NCBI RefSeq assembly: GCF_032452875.1 | Contig: NC_083897.1 | Coordinates: forward strand, 11,080,854 to 11,144,853 | Length of the DNA stretch: 64,000 bases | Direction of reading: 5' to 3' | Source of the DNA: Bos javanicus | Lineage: Eukaryota > Chordata > Mammalia > Artiodactyla > Bovidae | Shown: in pieces, positions 44,998-56,650 of the stretch | How positions within the stretch are numbered: position 1 is the first letter of the stretch | How the letters are laid out: each line of letters starts with the position of its first letter | Made by a program: the position numbers and the translations under genes | The notes under the pieces: model-generated | Databases searched by the model: none | What the model saw: only the letters and a program-made list of their open reading frames with translations | Told to the model about the DNA's origin: nothing

Positions 44998-46497
44998 AAT
45001 ATCAATAACCTCAGATATGCAGATAACACCACCCTTATGGCAGAAAGTAAAGAGGAACTAAAGAGCCTCTTGAGGAAAGTGAAAGGAATGTGAAAAAGCT
45101 GACTTTAAACTCAACATTCAGAAAACTAAGATCATGGCATCTGGTCCAAACACTTCATGGCAAATAGATGGGAAAACAATGGAAACCATGAGATACTTTA
45201 TTTTCTTGGGCTCCAAAATCACTGCAGATGGTGACTGCAGCCATGAAATTAAAAGATGCTTGCTCCTTGGAAGAAAAGCTATGACCAACCTAGACAGCAT
45301 ATTAAAAAGCAGAGACATTTCTTTGCCAAAAAAGGTCCATCTAGTCAAAGCTATGTTGTTTTTGTTTGTTTGTTTGTTTGTTTTTTTACTTTACAATATT
45401 GTATTGGTTTTGCCATACATCAACATGCATCTGCCACGGGTGTACACGTGTTCCCAATCCTGAACCCCCTCCCACCTCCCTCCCCATACCATCCCTCTGG
45501 GTCATCCCAGTGCACCAGCCCCAAGCATCCTGTATCCTGCATCGAACCTGGACTGGCGATTCGTTTCTTATATGATATTATACATGGTTTAATGCCATTC
45601 TCCCAAATCATCCCCTCCTCCCTCTCCCACAGAGTCCAAAAGACTGTTCTATACATCAGTGTCTCTTTTGCTGTCTCACATACAGGGTTGTCATTACCAT
45701 CTTTCTAAATTTCATATATATGCGTTAGTATACTTACCGTATTGGTGTTTTTCTTTCTGGCTTACTTCACTCTGTATAAAAGGCTCCAGTTTCATCCACC
45801 TCATTAGAACTGATTCAAATGTATTCTTTTTAATGGCTGAGTAATAGTCCATTGTGTATATGTACCACAGCTTTCTTTATCCATTCATCTGCTGATGGAC
45901 ATCTAGGTTGCTTCCGTGTTCTGGCTACTATAAACAGTGCTGCAATGAACATTGGGGGTACACGTGTCTCTTTCAGTTCTGGTTTCCTCGGTGTGTATGC
46001 CCAGCAGTGGAATTGCTGGGTCATATGGCAGTTCTATTTCCAGTTTTTTAAGGAAAAGCTATGGTTTTTACAGTAGTCATGTATGGATGTGAGAGTTGGA
46101 CCATAAAGAAATCTGAGCACTGAAGGACTGATGCTTTTGATCTGTGGTGTTGGAGAAGACTCTTGAGAGTCCCTTGGAATGCGAGGAGATCCAACCAGTC
46201 CATCCTAAAGGAAATCAGTCCTGACTATTCAGTGGAAGTACTGGTGCTGAAGCTCCAAAACTATGGCCACCTGATGCAAAGAACTGACTCACTGGAAAAG
46301 ATCCTGATGCTGGGAAAGATTGAAGGCAGGAAGAGAGGGGATGACAGAGGATGAGATGGTTGGATGGCATCACCGACCTGATGCTCATGAGTTTGAGCAA
46401 GCTCTGGGAGTTGGTGATGGACAGGGAAGCCTGCTGTTCTGCAGTCCATGGGGTTGCAAAGAGTCGGACATGACTGAGTGACTGAACTGAACTGACT
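44998..46497 (+). mobile_element. BovB 3' fragment split by young L1
   Basis: The BovB reads from the YADD region at 45010 to the 3' tail at 46497 once the L1 at 45356-46054 is removed. The left 340 bp and right 440 bp abut correctly. Confidence 0.93.
45356..46054 (-). mobile_element. Young L1 3' end in BovB
   Basis: A minus-strand L1 tail, 5' truncated, with (GTTT)n and T-rich tail on its left. A TSD, aaagctatg, lies at 45347-45355 and 46055-46063. It is among the best preserved L1 tails in the window. Confidence 0.94.
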
Positions 46498-46645
46498 GGT
46501 AATAAGGCCACCACCCTTAGTGACAGTGGAGGCCTTATGAGGAACAATAAGGGGGCACTTCTAGCCTTCTAAACTTTTGAGGCATGAGAGAAGGCATAAT
46601 GGGTAACTAGAATACTCACTTTGCTCAGCAGGGGCAAGGATAAGT

Positions 46646-46650
46646 TATAT

Positions 46651-46719
<69 letters not shown>
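46646..46719. repeat. (TA)n microsatellite
   Basis: About 74 bp of nearly pure TA with one AA break. Confidence 0.97.
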
Positions 46720-46722
<3 letters not shown>

Positions 46723-46779
46723 CCAAAAGCAACCATTAAAAAGCTACAGAAACAAACACACTCAAAAACACTATTGATA

Positions 46780-47034
46780 AGGGCTTACCTGGTAGTACAG
46801 TGGCTAAGAATTCACCTGTTAATGCAGGGGACACCTGTTAAATCCCTGATCCAGGAATATCCCACATGCCACAGAGCGAATAAGCTCTTGTGCCACAACT
46901 ACTGAAGCCCACACCTAGAACCTAGAGCAAGAGAAGCCCCTCCACTTCCTGCAAGTAGAGAAAGTTTGTGTGCAGCAATGAAGACTCAACACAGCCAGAA
47001 ATAAATGTCAATAAATAATAAAAAAGAAAAAAAA
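46780..47034 (+). mobile_element. CHR-type tRNA SINE
   Basis: It has the head 'gggcttacctggtagtacag', a box B area near 46830, the body 'ccacaactactgaagccca' and the tail 'aaataaatgtcaataaata'. A perfect 10-bp TSD, actattgata, lies at 46770-46779 and 47035-47044. Confidence 0.9.
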
Positions 47035-47057
47035 ACTATTGATAGATGAAAATGAAA

Positions 47058-47506
47058 TTTTGTTGTTGTTCAGTCACTAAGTTGTGTCCAACTCTTTGTG
47101 ACCCCATGAACTGCAACAAGCCAGGCTTCCCTGTCCTTCACTATCTCCCAGAGCTTGCTGAGCTCCACTCAAACTCACGGACTTTGATGCCATCATTGAT
47201 GCCATTCAACCATCTTATCCTCTGTTGCCTCCTTCTCCTCTTGCCCTCAGTCTTTCCCAGCATCAGGGTCTTCTCTAATGAGTCAGTTCTTTGCATCAGA
47301 TGGCTAAAGTATTGGAGCTTCAGCTTCAGTATCAGTCCTTCCAATGAATATTCAGAGTTGATTTCCTTTAGGATTGACTGGTTTGGTCTCCTTGAAGTCC
47401 AAGGGATTCTCAAGAGTCTTCTCCAGCACCACAATTCAAAAGCACAAATTCTTCAGCACTCAACCTTCTTCATGGTCCAAGTCTCACATCCGTACATGAC
47501 TACTTA
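47058..47506 (-). mobile_element. BovB 3' fragment
   Basis: The minus-strand end of BovB. It carries a short local duplication near 47150-47175 ('gagcttgctgagctccactc') and is more diverged than other copies. Confidence 0.92.
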
Positions 47507-47644
47507 AAAAATATTTAAGTAAAACACAGAAAGGCAGCAAAAAGTAATCAGAGAAATGAAAACCAGAAGAAACAGAAAAAAAATAAATAAATGGCAGATG
47601 AAGCTATAAGATATCAATAGTTTCCTTAAAAATAAGTGGTCTAA

Positions 47645-47769
47645 GTGGTGCTAGTGGTAAAGAACCTGCCTGCCAATTCAGGAGACATAAGAGATTGGGT
47701 TTGATCCCTGGGTGAGGAACATCACCTTGAGAAGGGCATGGCAACCCACTCCAGTATTCTTGCCTGGAG
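47645..47769 (+). mobile_element. Bov-tA SINE, 3' truncated
   Basis: It keeps the tRNA-like head and the first third of the body, then joins L1 ORF2 sequence directly. A deletion at this junction also removed L1 endonuclease bases. Confidence 0.85.
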
Positions 47770-49065
47770 ACTTCAATATTCCCTCTCAACAATTGACATA
47801 ACAAATTGAAAAAAAAAATCCACAAGAGTATAGAATTTAACAATAACATCAAACACGCTGATCTAATTGATCTTTATAGAGCACTTCATCCCCCTAAAGC
47901 AGAAAACACTTTCTTTTAAGGTTCTCATGGAAGATATACTAAGATAGACCACATTTTGGACTATAAAACAAACCAAAATTTTTAAAGCAATTGAAAGCAT
48001 TCAGAGAATGTTTTCTGACCACAGTGGAATCAAACTAAAAATCAATAACAAGAGAATAACAGGAAAATCCCAGGAGACTTGGGAAACAGACACAGTTCTA
48101 GATAATACCTGGGTCAAAGAGGGAGTATTAAAGGAAATAAAAAATGTATTAAATGGAATGAAAATCCAACATGTTAAAATTTGTGGCACAAATTAAAGCA
48201 GTGCTGAGAGGGAAATTTATGGCACATATGCATACATTAGAAAAGAGAAAACATTTCAAAGTGGTAAACTAATCTCTTAAGAATCTAAAAAAAGAAGGGC
48301 AAGATAAATCTGAAGCAAGCTGAAGGAGTAAAATAATAAAAAGCTGAGATCAATGAAATTAAAAACAGAAAAACAATAGAGAAAATAAATGAAATAAAGA
48401 GTTGATTATTTTAAAAGACCAATAAAATTTACAAATTTTGAGCAAGACTGACGGAAAGAAGAGATAAGATACAAAATCCCAACACCAGGAATTAAACAGG
48501 ATATCACTAAAGACCCTGCAGACATGAAAAACATAATAAGGGGATAATATGAACAACTATTCAAAAATAAATTAGACAACTTACATGAAATGGATCACTT
48601 CCTTGAAAAATACAAATTACCACAATTTGTTCAATACAAAATATATAATTTGAATAACAACATAAATATTAAGGAAATTGAATTCATAAATTAAAAATGC
48701 CCCCAAAGAAATCTTCATGATCAGAAATCTGTAGAATTCTACCATATATTTAAAGAAGAATTAAAACCAATTCCATGAAATTTCTTCCAAACAATTTAAA
48801 GAGGGAACACTTGGTAATTCATTTTATGAAACTACTGTTAACTCTGATACTAAAACAAGACAAAGATACTATAAAAAAGAAAATTATATGCCAGTATCTC
48901 TATGAATATAGATGTAAAAATCCTCAACATAGTATTCAATTAAATCCAGCAGCATATTAAAAGAGTTACACACCATACCCAAGTGGCATTTATCACTATA
49001 ATTGCAACAGTGTTTCAACACATGAGTATCAATGTATTTTTTATACATATGCAATTTATTCTCCA

Positions 49066-49285
49066 GTCTTCCCTGGTGGCTCAGATGGTAAAGAATCTGT
49101 ATGCAACACAGAAGACCTGGGTTCAGTCCCTGGCTCAGGAAGATCCCCTGGAGAATGAAATGGGAACCCACTCCAGTATTTTTGCCTGGAGAATTCCATG
49201 GACAGAGGAGCCTGGAGGCCTGTAGTACACGGGGTCACAAAGAGTCAGACACAACTGAGTGACTAACACACACACATACACACGC
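49066..49285 (+). mobile_element. Bov-tA SINE with CA tail
   Basis: A full-length copy followed by (CA)n. A short tattctc repeat at 49057-49063 and 49286-49292 is the likely TSD. Confidence 0.92.
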
Positions 49286-49439
49286 TATTCTCTACAGATA
49301 CATATTTTTTTGCTTTATAGAAACTAAAATACCCGTCAGGAACATCTGTTAAAACTGATAAATTGAAACTTATAGATTAAAAAAATTTAGCTCTGTGGAA
49401 GAAGTCCTTGTAAGGATGAAAGTGTAAGTTATGGATTGG

Positions 49440-49752
49440 GATCAGATCAGTCGCTCAGTCGTGTCCGACTCTTTGGAAGGAATGATGCTAAAGCTGAAAC
49501 TCCAGTACTTTGGCCACCTCATGCAAAGAGTTGACTCACTGGAAAAGACTCTGATGCTGGGAGGGATTGGGGACAGGAGGAGAAGGGGACGACAGAGGAT
49601 GAGATGGCTGGATGGCATCACTTACTCGGTGGACGTGAGTCTGGGTGAACTCCGGGAGTTGGTGATGGACAGGGAGGCCTGGCATGCTGCGATTCATGGG
49701 GTCGCAAAGAGTCGGACATGACTGAGTGACTGATCTGATCTGATCTGATCTG
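49440..49752 (+). mobile_element. Short BovB with inverted 3' tail at its head
   Basis: Bases 49475-49752 are BovB 3' end on the plus strand, ending in (TGATC)n. Bases 49440-49474 are the same 3' terminus in reverse. The junction 'ctctttgg' is shared by both parts. It is a fold-back copy. Confidence 0.88.
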
Positions 49753-49754
49753 AT

Positions 49755-49859
49755 ATACTTGACAGTAAAATGTGAAATAGTATAGCAACTCTGGGAAAGT
49801 TTGTCAGTCAAGAGCAAACCAAAAACCTAAATAAATAAATAAAAGCTCTAAACTTGTGA
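49755..49859 (+). repeat. Old L1 piece left of the large BovB
   Basis: It resembles the L1M 3' part 'tgaaatagtatagcaactctg' and continues at 53627. Confidence 0.5.
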
Positions 49860-49876
49860 CTAGCATTCAGTTCTGT

Positions 49877-52800
49877 TCAGTCACTCAGTAGTGTCTGACT
49901 CTTTGCAACCCCATGAATCGCAGCAGGCCAGGCCTCCCTGTCCATCACCAACTCCTGGAGTTCACCCAGCCTAACGTCCACCGAGTAAGTGATGCCATCC
50001 AGCCATCTCATCCTCTGTCGTCCCCTTCTCTTCCTGCCCTCAATCCCTCCCAGCATCAGAGTCTTTTCCAATGAGTCAACTCTTCGCATCAGGTGGCCAA
50101 AGTACTGGAGTTTCAGCTTTAGCATCATTCCTTCCAAAGAAATCCCAGGGCTGATCTCCTTCAGAATGGACTGGTTGGATCTCCTTGTAGTCCAAGGGAC
50201 TCTCAAGAGTCTTCTCCAACACCACAATTCAAAAGCATCAATTCTTCGGTGCTCAGCTTTCTTCATAATCCAACTCTCACATCCATACATGACCACTGGA
50301 AAAACCATAGCCTTGACTAGATGGACCTTTGTTGGCAAAGTAATGTCTCTGCTTTTGAATATGCTATCTAGGTTGGTCATAACTTTCCTTCCAAGGAGTA
50401 AGTGTTTTTTAATTTCATGGCTGCAATCACCATCTGCAGTGATTTTGGAGCCCCCAAAAATAAGTCTGACATTGTTTCCACTGTTTCCCCATCTATTTCC
50501 CATGAAGTGATGGGACCGGATGCCATGATCTTCGTTTTCTGAATGTTGAGCTTTAAGCCAACTTTTTCACTCTCCACTTTCACGTTCCTCAAGAGGCTTT
50601 TGAGTTCCTCTTCACTTTCTGCCATAAGGGTGGTGTCATCTGCATATCTGAGATTATTGATATTTCTCCTGGCAATCTTCATTCCAGCCTGTGCTTCTTC
50701 CAGTCCAGCGTTTCTCGTGATGTACTCTGCATATAAGTTAAATATGCAGGGTGACAATATACAGCCTGACATACTCCTTTTCCTATTTGGAACCAGTCTG
50801 TTGTTCCATGTCCAGTTCTAACTGTTGCTTCCTGACCTGCATATAGGTTTCTCAAGAGGCAGGTCAGGTGGTCTGGTATTCCCATCTCTTTCAGAGTTTT
50901 CCACAGTTTATTGTGATCCACACAGTCAAAGGCTTTGGCATAGTCAATAAAGCAGAAATAGATGCTTTTATGGAACTCTTTTGCTTTTTCCATGATCCAA
51001 TGAATGTTGGCAATTTGATCTCTGGTTCCTCTGCCTTTTCTAAAACCAGCTTGAACATCTGGAAGTTCACGGTTCACATATTGCTGAAGCCTGGCTTAGA
51101 GACTTTTGAGCATTACTTTACTAGCGTGTGAGATGAGTGCAATTGTGCGGCAGTTTGAGCATTCTTTGGCATTGCCTTTCTTTGGGATTGGAATGAAAAC
51201 TGACCTTTTCCAGTCCTGTGGCCACTGCTGAGTTTTCCAAATTTTCTGGCATATTGAATGCAGCACTTTCACAGCATCATCTTTCAGGATTTGAAATAGC
51301 TCAACTGGAATTCCATCACCTCCACTAGCTTTGTTCATAGTGATGCTTTCCAAGGCCCACTTGACTTCACATTCCAGGATGTCTGGCTCTAGGTCAGTGA
51401 TCACACCATCATGATTATCTGGGTCATGAAGATCTTTTTGTACAGTTCTTCTGTGTATTCTTGCCACCTCTTCTTAATATCTCCTGCTTCTGTTAGGTCC
51501 CTACCATTTCTGTCCTTGATCGAGCCCATCTTTGCATGAAATGTTCCCTTGGTATCTCTAATTTTCTTGAAGAGATCTCTAGTCTTTCCCATTCTGTTGT
51601 TTTACTCTATTTCTTTGCATTGATCGCTGAAGTAGGCTTTCTTATCTCTTCTTGCTATTCTTTGGAACTCTGCATTCAGATGCTTATATCTTTCCTTTTC
51701 TCCTTTGCTTTTCGCTTCTCTTCTTTTCACAGCTATTTGTAAGGCCTCCCCAGACAGCCATTTTGCTTTTTGCATTTCTTTTCCATAGGAATGGTCTTGA
51801 TCCCTGTCTCCTGTACAATGTCACGAACCTCATTCCATAGTTCATCAGGCACTCTATCTATCAGATCTAGGCCCTTAAATCTATTTCTCACTTCCACTGT
51901 ATAAACATAAGGGATTTGATTTAGGTCATACCTGAATGATCTAGTGGTTTTCCCTACTTTCTTCAATTTAAGTCTGTATTTGGCAATAAGGATTTCATGA
52001 TCTGAGTCACAGTCGGCTCCCGGTGTTTTTTTTGCTGACTGTATAGAGCTTCTCCATTTGTGGCTGCAAAGAATATAATCAATCTGATTTTGGTGTTGAC
52101 CACCTGGTGATGTCCATGTATAGAGTTTTCTCTTGTGTTGTTGGAAGAGGGTGTTTGTTATGACCAGTGCATATTCTTGGCAAAACTCTATTAGTCTTTC
52201 CCCTTCTTCATTCCGTATTCCAAGGCCAAATTTGCCTGTTACTCCAGGTGTTTCTTGACTTCCTACTTTTGCATTCCAGTCCCCTATAAGGAAAAGGACA
52301 TCTTTTTTGGGTGTTAGTTCTAAAAGGTCTTGTAGGTCTTCATAGAACCATTCAACTTCAGCTTCTTCAGCGTTACTGGTTGGGGCATAGACTTGGATTA
52401 CTGTGATATTGAATGGTTTGCCTTGGAAACGAACAGAGATCATTCTGTCATTTTTGAGATTGCATCCAAGTGTTGCATTTCAGACTCTTTTGTTGACCAT
52501 GATGGCTACTCCATTTCTTCTAAGGGATTCCTGCCCGCAGTAGTAGATATAATGGTCATCTGAGTTAAATTCACCCATTCCAGTCCATTTTAGTTCACTG
52601 ATTCCTAAAATGTCAACATTCACTCTTGCCATCTCTTGTTTGACTGCTTCCAATTTGCCTTGATTCATGGACCTGACATTCCAGGTTCCTATGCAATATT
52701 GCTCTTTACAGCATTGGACCTTGCTTCTATCACCAGTCACATCCACAACTGGGTATTGTTTTTGCTTTGGCTCCATCCCTTCATTCTTTCTGGAGTTATT
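49877..52800 (-). pseudogene. BovB endonuclease-RT protein, frameshifted
   Basis: Read right to left. The endonuclease starts near 52800, with GTWNVRSMNQGKLEAV readable, and continues in the frame 52443-51733, which shows GDWNAKVG and SDHEILIAK as metal-site and histidine motifs. RT frames follow at 51467-51096 and 51077-50679, with YADD in the frame 50772-50377. The C-terminal domain is at 50503-49877. At least four frameshifts separate these pieces, so no single protein can be made. In an active copy this protein nicks target DNA and copies its RNA there. Confidence 0.9.
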
Positions 52801-53048
52801 TCTCCACTGATCTCCAGTAGCATATTGGGCACCTACTGACCTGGGGAGTTCCTCTTTCAGTATCCTATCATTTTGCCTTTTCATACTGTTCATGGGGTTC
52901 TCAAGGCAAGAATACTGAAGTGGTTTGCCATTCCCTTCTCCAGTGGACCACATTCTGTCAGATCTCTCCACCATGACCTGCCCATCTTGGGTTTCCCCAC
53001 GGGCATGGCTTAGTTTCATTGAGTTAGACAAGGCTATGGTCCTAGTGT

Positions 53049-53316
53049 CGGAGAAGGCAATGGCACCCCACTCCAGTACTCTTGCCTGGAAAATCCCATG
53101 GATGGAGGAGCCTGGTCGGCTGCAGTCCATGCAGTCGCTAAGAGTCGGACACGACTGAGCGGCTTCACTTTCACTTTCCACTTTCATGCATTGGAGAACT
53201 AAATGGCAACCCACTCCAGTGTTCTTGCCTGGAGAATCCCAGGGACGGGGGAGCCTGGTGGGCTGCCGTCTATGGGGTGGCACAGAGTCACACAACTGAA
53301 GCAACATAGCAGCAGC
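53049..53316 (+). mobile_element. Bov-A2 SINE in BovB 5' region
   Basis: A dimer with AGC tail and a perfect 13-bp TSD, atggtcctagtgt, at 53036-53048 and 53317-53329. Confidence 0.96.
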
Positions 53317-53626
53317 ATGGTCCTAGTGTGATTAGATTGACTAGTTTTCTGTGAGTATGGTTTCAATGTGTCTGCCCTCTGATGCCCTCTTGCAACACCT
53401 ACCATCTTACTTGGGTTTCTCTTACCTTGGGCGTGGGGTATCTCTTCATGGCTGCTCCAGCAAAGCGCAGCCATTGCTCCTTACCTTGGATGAGGGGTAT
53501 CTCCTCACCGCCACCCTTCCTGACCTTCAACGTGGGATAGCTCCTCTAGGCTCTCCTGTGCCCGTGCAGCCATGGCTCCTTGGACGTGAGGTTGGTCCTG
53601 CCAGCCACTGCCTCTGGCCTAGCAAT

Positions 53627-54204
53627 TGTACTCCTAGACATTTATCTCTGAAAACTTATGTTCAAACAAAAACTTGTACATGAATGCTTATAGCAGGTTT
53701 GTTTGTGATAACTCCAAACTGAAAATAACCCAAATTGTTCTTCAATCGATGAATGGTTAAACAAACAGTGGTATACCTTGGAATACTTACTTGGAAATAA
53801 AAACAAATGGAATATTGATACAAGCAACAAAGTAAATGAATCTCCAGAGAAGTATACTTAGTGAAAAACAGCTGATACTAAAACCTTATCTATTAAACAA
53901 TTTGATTTATGCAACATTCTTGAAATGACAAAATTATAGACATGGTGAACTGATCAATGATTACGCTAGGTCAGGGACAGGGCAGAGGGTAGGGATGAGT
54001 GTGGGTGTGACTAAAAAAGAGGAAAATGAATGATCCCTGTGATGGAAATCTTCTGTATCTTGACTATACTAATGTCTATATCTTGGTTGTGATTTTGTAC
54101 TACTTTCAGCAGATATTACCATTGGAGGAAATGTGTAAATGCTACATGCAGGATCTCTCTTTACTATTTGTTACAACTGCAAGTGACTCTATAATCATCT
54201 CAAG
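53627..54204 (+). repeat. Old L1 3' UTR
   Basis: It continues the L1M segment from 49859 ('cctagcaattgtactcc' onward) to about 54204, where a younger L1 enters. Confidence 0.65.
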
Positions 54205-54219
54205 TTAAAAGCTAATTTA

Positions 54220-54761
54220 TAGCTGAGTAATTCCATTGTGTATATGTACCACAACTTCCTTATCCATTCATCTGTGGATGGACATCTAGTTTGCTTCCAT
54301 GTGCTACCTATTGTAAATGGTGTTGCAATGAACATTAGGGTATATCTTTCTTTTTCAATTATGGTTTCCTCAGAAAGAAAGACAAATACTGTATATTAAC
54401 GCATATATTTGGAATCTAGAAAGCTAGGTACTGACCATCCTACGTGCAGTGCAGCCAAGGAGACACAAAGAACAGAATTTTGGACAAGTGGGAGAAGGAG
54501 AGGTGGGATGATTTGAGAGAATAGCATTGAAATGTGTACATTACCATATGCAAAACAGATAGACAGTGGGAGTTTAATATATAATGCAGGGAACCCAAAG
54601 CTGATGATGTATGACAACCTGGAGGGATGGGGTGGGGAGCAAAGTGGGAGGAGCCTTCAGGAGAGAGGGTACATGTGTATGCCTATGACCGATTCATGTT
54701 GACTTATGGCAGAGGCCATCACAATATTGCAATTATCCTACAATTAAAATAAATACATTGT
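54220..54761 (+). mobile_element. L1 3' end with 5' inversion
   Basis: Bases 54220-54370 are L1 ORF2 end in reverse, and 54371-54761 are the 3' UTR forward, ending in A-rich sequence. A 15-bp TSD with one mismatch lies at 54205-54219 and 54762-54776 (ttaaaagctaattta and ttaaaagttaattta). Confidence 0.93.
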
Positions 54762-54849
54762 TTAAAAGTTAATTTAAACATGAATGCATGTAACACGATT
54801 AGTACAATTAGGGACAATCAGTAAGTGCTAAATAAAAGATTTGATACAG

Positions 54850-55570
54850 TTTTGTTTTGTTGTGGCTATTTTTGCCTTGTCCTTGATGTTTTCCTTTTGG
54901 TCCATGGCTTGGGCCAGGGCTCCAAGGTAGTTACAAAGCTGTCTGGTGACTGCCGGGAGAGGCTTAAGACAGAAGCCCTGACTTCAGGGGGATGCAGAGG
55001 GGCCCTTCTAAGGTTTCTGGGCTCCTAGGCTGGTTGAGGGTGAACCTTTGGAAGAGTTACTGGCTCAACTCTCCCTCCACCCCACCCTCAGTCTGCAGGG
55101 GTTGGGGTATGGGCTATGGGTGGTTGTAATCTACTTGATGAGTTTCAGTTGCTCCTCCAGGAAGCCACTCTCTAGGAAGTCACAGGCATGGAGGTCTGTG
55201 CGAGCAGAACCCAGGGCAGGCAGGTCCAAAAAGGCCTGGCTCAGGTTCTTCTCCAGGCCTGTGGCAGTTTCCTCATTGTCTAGAGTTTTATCCCATTCAT
55301 CTTGGGACAGCTTCTGCACTCCTGAAAGAGGGTAGGGACACTGCGACAGTTTTGAATCTTTAAGAGATGCTGAGCGCCCTTAAGCTTCTCCACCGTGAAT
55401 TCACAGAAGTGACTCACCCCCTCCAGAGCCACAACCTCTTGATTGAAATAGAAGCCCAGAGAGAGGTAAGTGTTAGATCCAGGTTCAAGATGAGCCCATG
55501 GTTGATGGTGGCCTTCGTCTAAGTGGAATAATTCTGACGAATCTGGGTGCCCATGGTGGGTCAGCCATAA
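54850..55570 (-). pseudogene. FTL: Processed pseudogene of ferritin light chain
   Basis: The minus strand shows an intron-less FTL-like copy. An ATG lies at 55554-55552 and a terminal TAG, in the position of the normal stop, at 55027-55025, so the body is about 530 nt against 528 for FTL. The frame 55319-55131 reads QKLSQDEWDKTLDN and GSARTDLHACDFLES, typical of the light chain. The 3' UTR follows, with a CAAAA-rich end at 54850-54868 as the decayed poly(A). Frameshifts and premature stops are frequent. Ferritin L forms the iron-storage shell; this copy is not expected to. The 5' iron-responsive element is not recognisable. Confidence 0.9.
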
Positions 55571-56650
55571 CCAGTTAAGCAACAACAACAAAAAATAAAA
55601 TGGCATTGGCTGGCCCAGGAGGCTGAGGAGGGCAGAGAAGATAGTTTCGGAGGATGTGATTGGAAAAGAGGCTGAAGGGTGGTCCGAGGCTGGAAGAAGG
55701 GGTGTCTACAAGTCTGGTACAAACAATGTTGAACCAAGAGATAGATCCATGGACCACTGGGTGTGCTATGAATAGTTTTAAATTGGAAGATAGTCACTAC
55801 TTGTGAACAGATGAAAATTATAATTGCTAAGTATTGGCCTACGGATATTGACAGGTGAAATTATTTTACCGGTAATGAGAAAGAAGGCCTGAAATAAGAA
55901 AGGGTTACTCTGGTGAAAGAGGGAAAGGAAGGAAGGGAGGAAAATCTTTTGGGTAAAAGGATAGTAGAAAAAAAGGTAAATCAAGAGAGAATGAGACAAA
56001 ATGGAGAGAGAGAGAAGAGGGAAGGAAGTAAAGGATGGAGAGAGAAAAGTGCAAGTAAACAAGAGGAAATCTTCCATACAAGTCAAGTAAAGGTTTAGCT
56101 TCTTGGTGGACATCAGTGACACTGTTATAAGGGGCAACACCCGTTCTTCTCCAATACTGGTAGAGAGATTCATTAGAAATTTACTCCTTTGAATTAATGA
56201 CCTATGAAGACTAGGTCAAATGCCTTTCTGAGAGGTAACATGTTGCTCATCTCAGTTATTAGAACTCTTGCGTAAAGTCATTTATTAGTCACTTAAAGGA
56301 TCTAGATAAAAGAGGGCAAATAACCCATTAGAAAGGAGTGATTAAAAATTCACAACATGTGATCTTAAATTGAGAGCATCTGGCAACAGTGGTCCCTGCT
56401 TATGTTAAAAGTGTTTGGGGATGAGGATGATGTGAGAGGCAGTGCCTACAGAAAGGTAGGTGAACAGTGAGGAACCTTCTGAAAATAAAATGCAATGTTT
56501 GTTTGAACCATGTGGAATTGCCATTTTAGTTGGTTAAGTAATGTTCCATATGGTTCCACCTAATATGTGTGAAAGCACTTGAGAAACTCTAGTAAAATGT
56601 TTATATGAATATGTTATTTTGAGGCAGGGGACAATCGCATTGGGGAAAAA
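55571..56650. other. Intergenic, purine-rich block
   Basis: Bases 55890-56070 are strongly GA-rich on the plus strand. A 131-codon minus frame across it (56173-55778) is a product of that bias. No gene is recognised. Confidence 0.6.

Larger units (their letters stand above)
44575..49050 (+). mobile_element. Old L1 on plus strand, heavily split
   Basis: Pieces at 44575-44997 and 46498-46640 (5' UTR-like), 47507-47644 (start of ORF2) and 47770-49050 (ORF2 from the end of the endonuclease through the linker into RT) follow one another in L1 order. About 600 bp of endonuclease are missing at the SINE 47645-47769. All frames are broken. Confidence 0.65.
49868..53618 (-). mobile_element. Longest BovB copy in the window
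   Basis: About 3.47 kb after removing a Bov-A2. It includes a 5' UTR-like repeat-rich region (53330-53618), endonuclease, linker, RT and 3' tail. The likely TSD is ctagcatt (49860-49867) and ctagcaatt (53619-53627). It is the only copy here that reaches the 5' region. Confidence 0.93.

Noticed and set aside
55778..56173. A 131-codon minus-strand frame rich in Phe, Leu and Ser.
   Set aside because: It is the complement of a GA-rich low-complexity tract, which avoids stops by composition.
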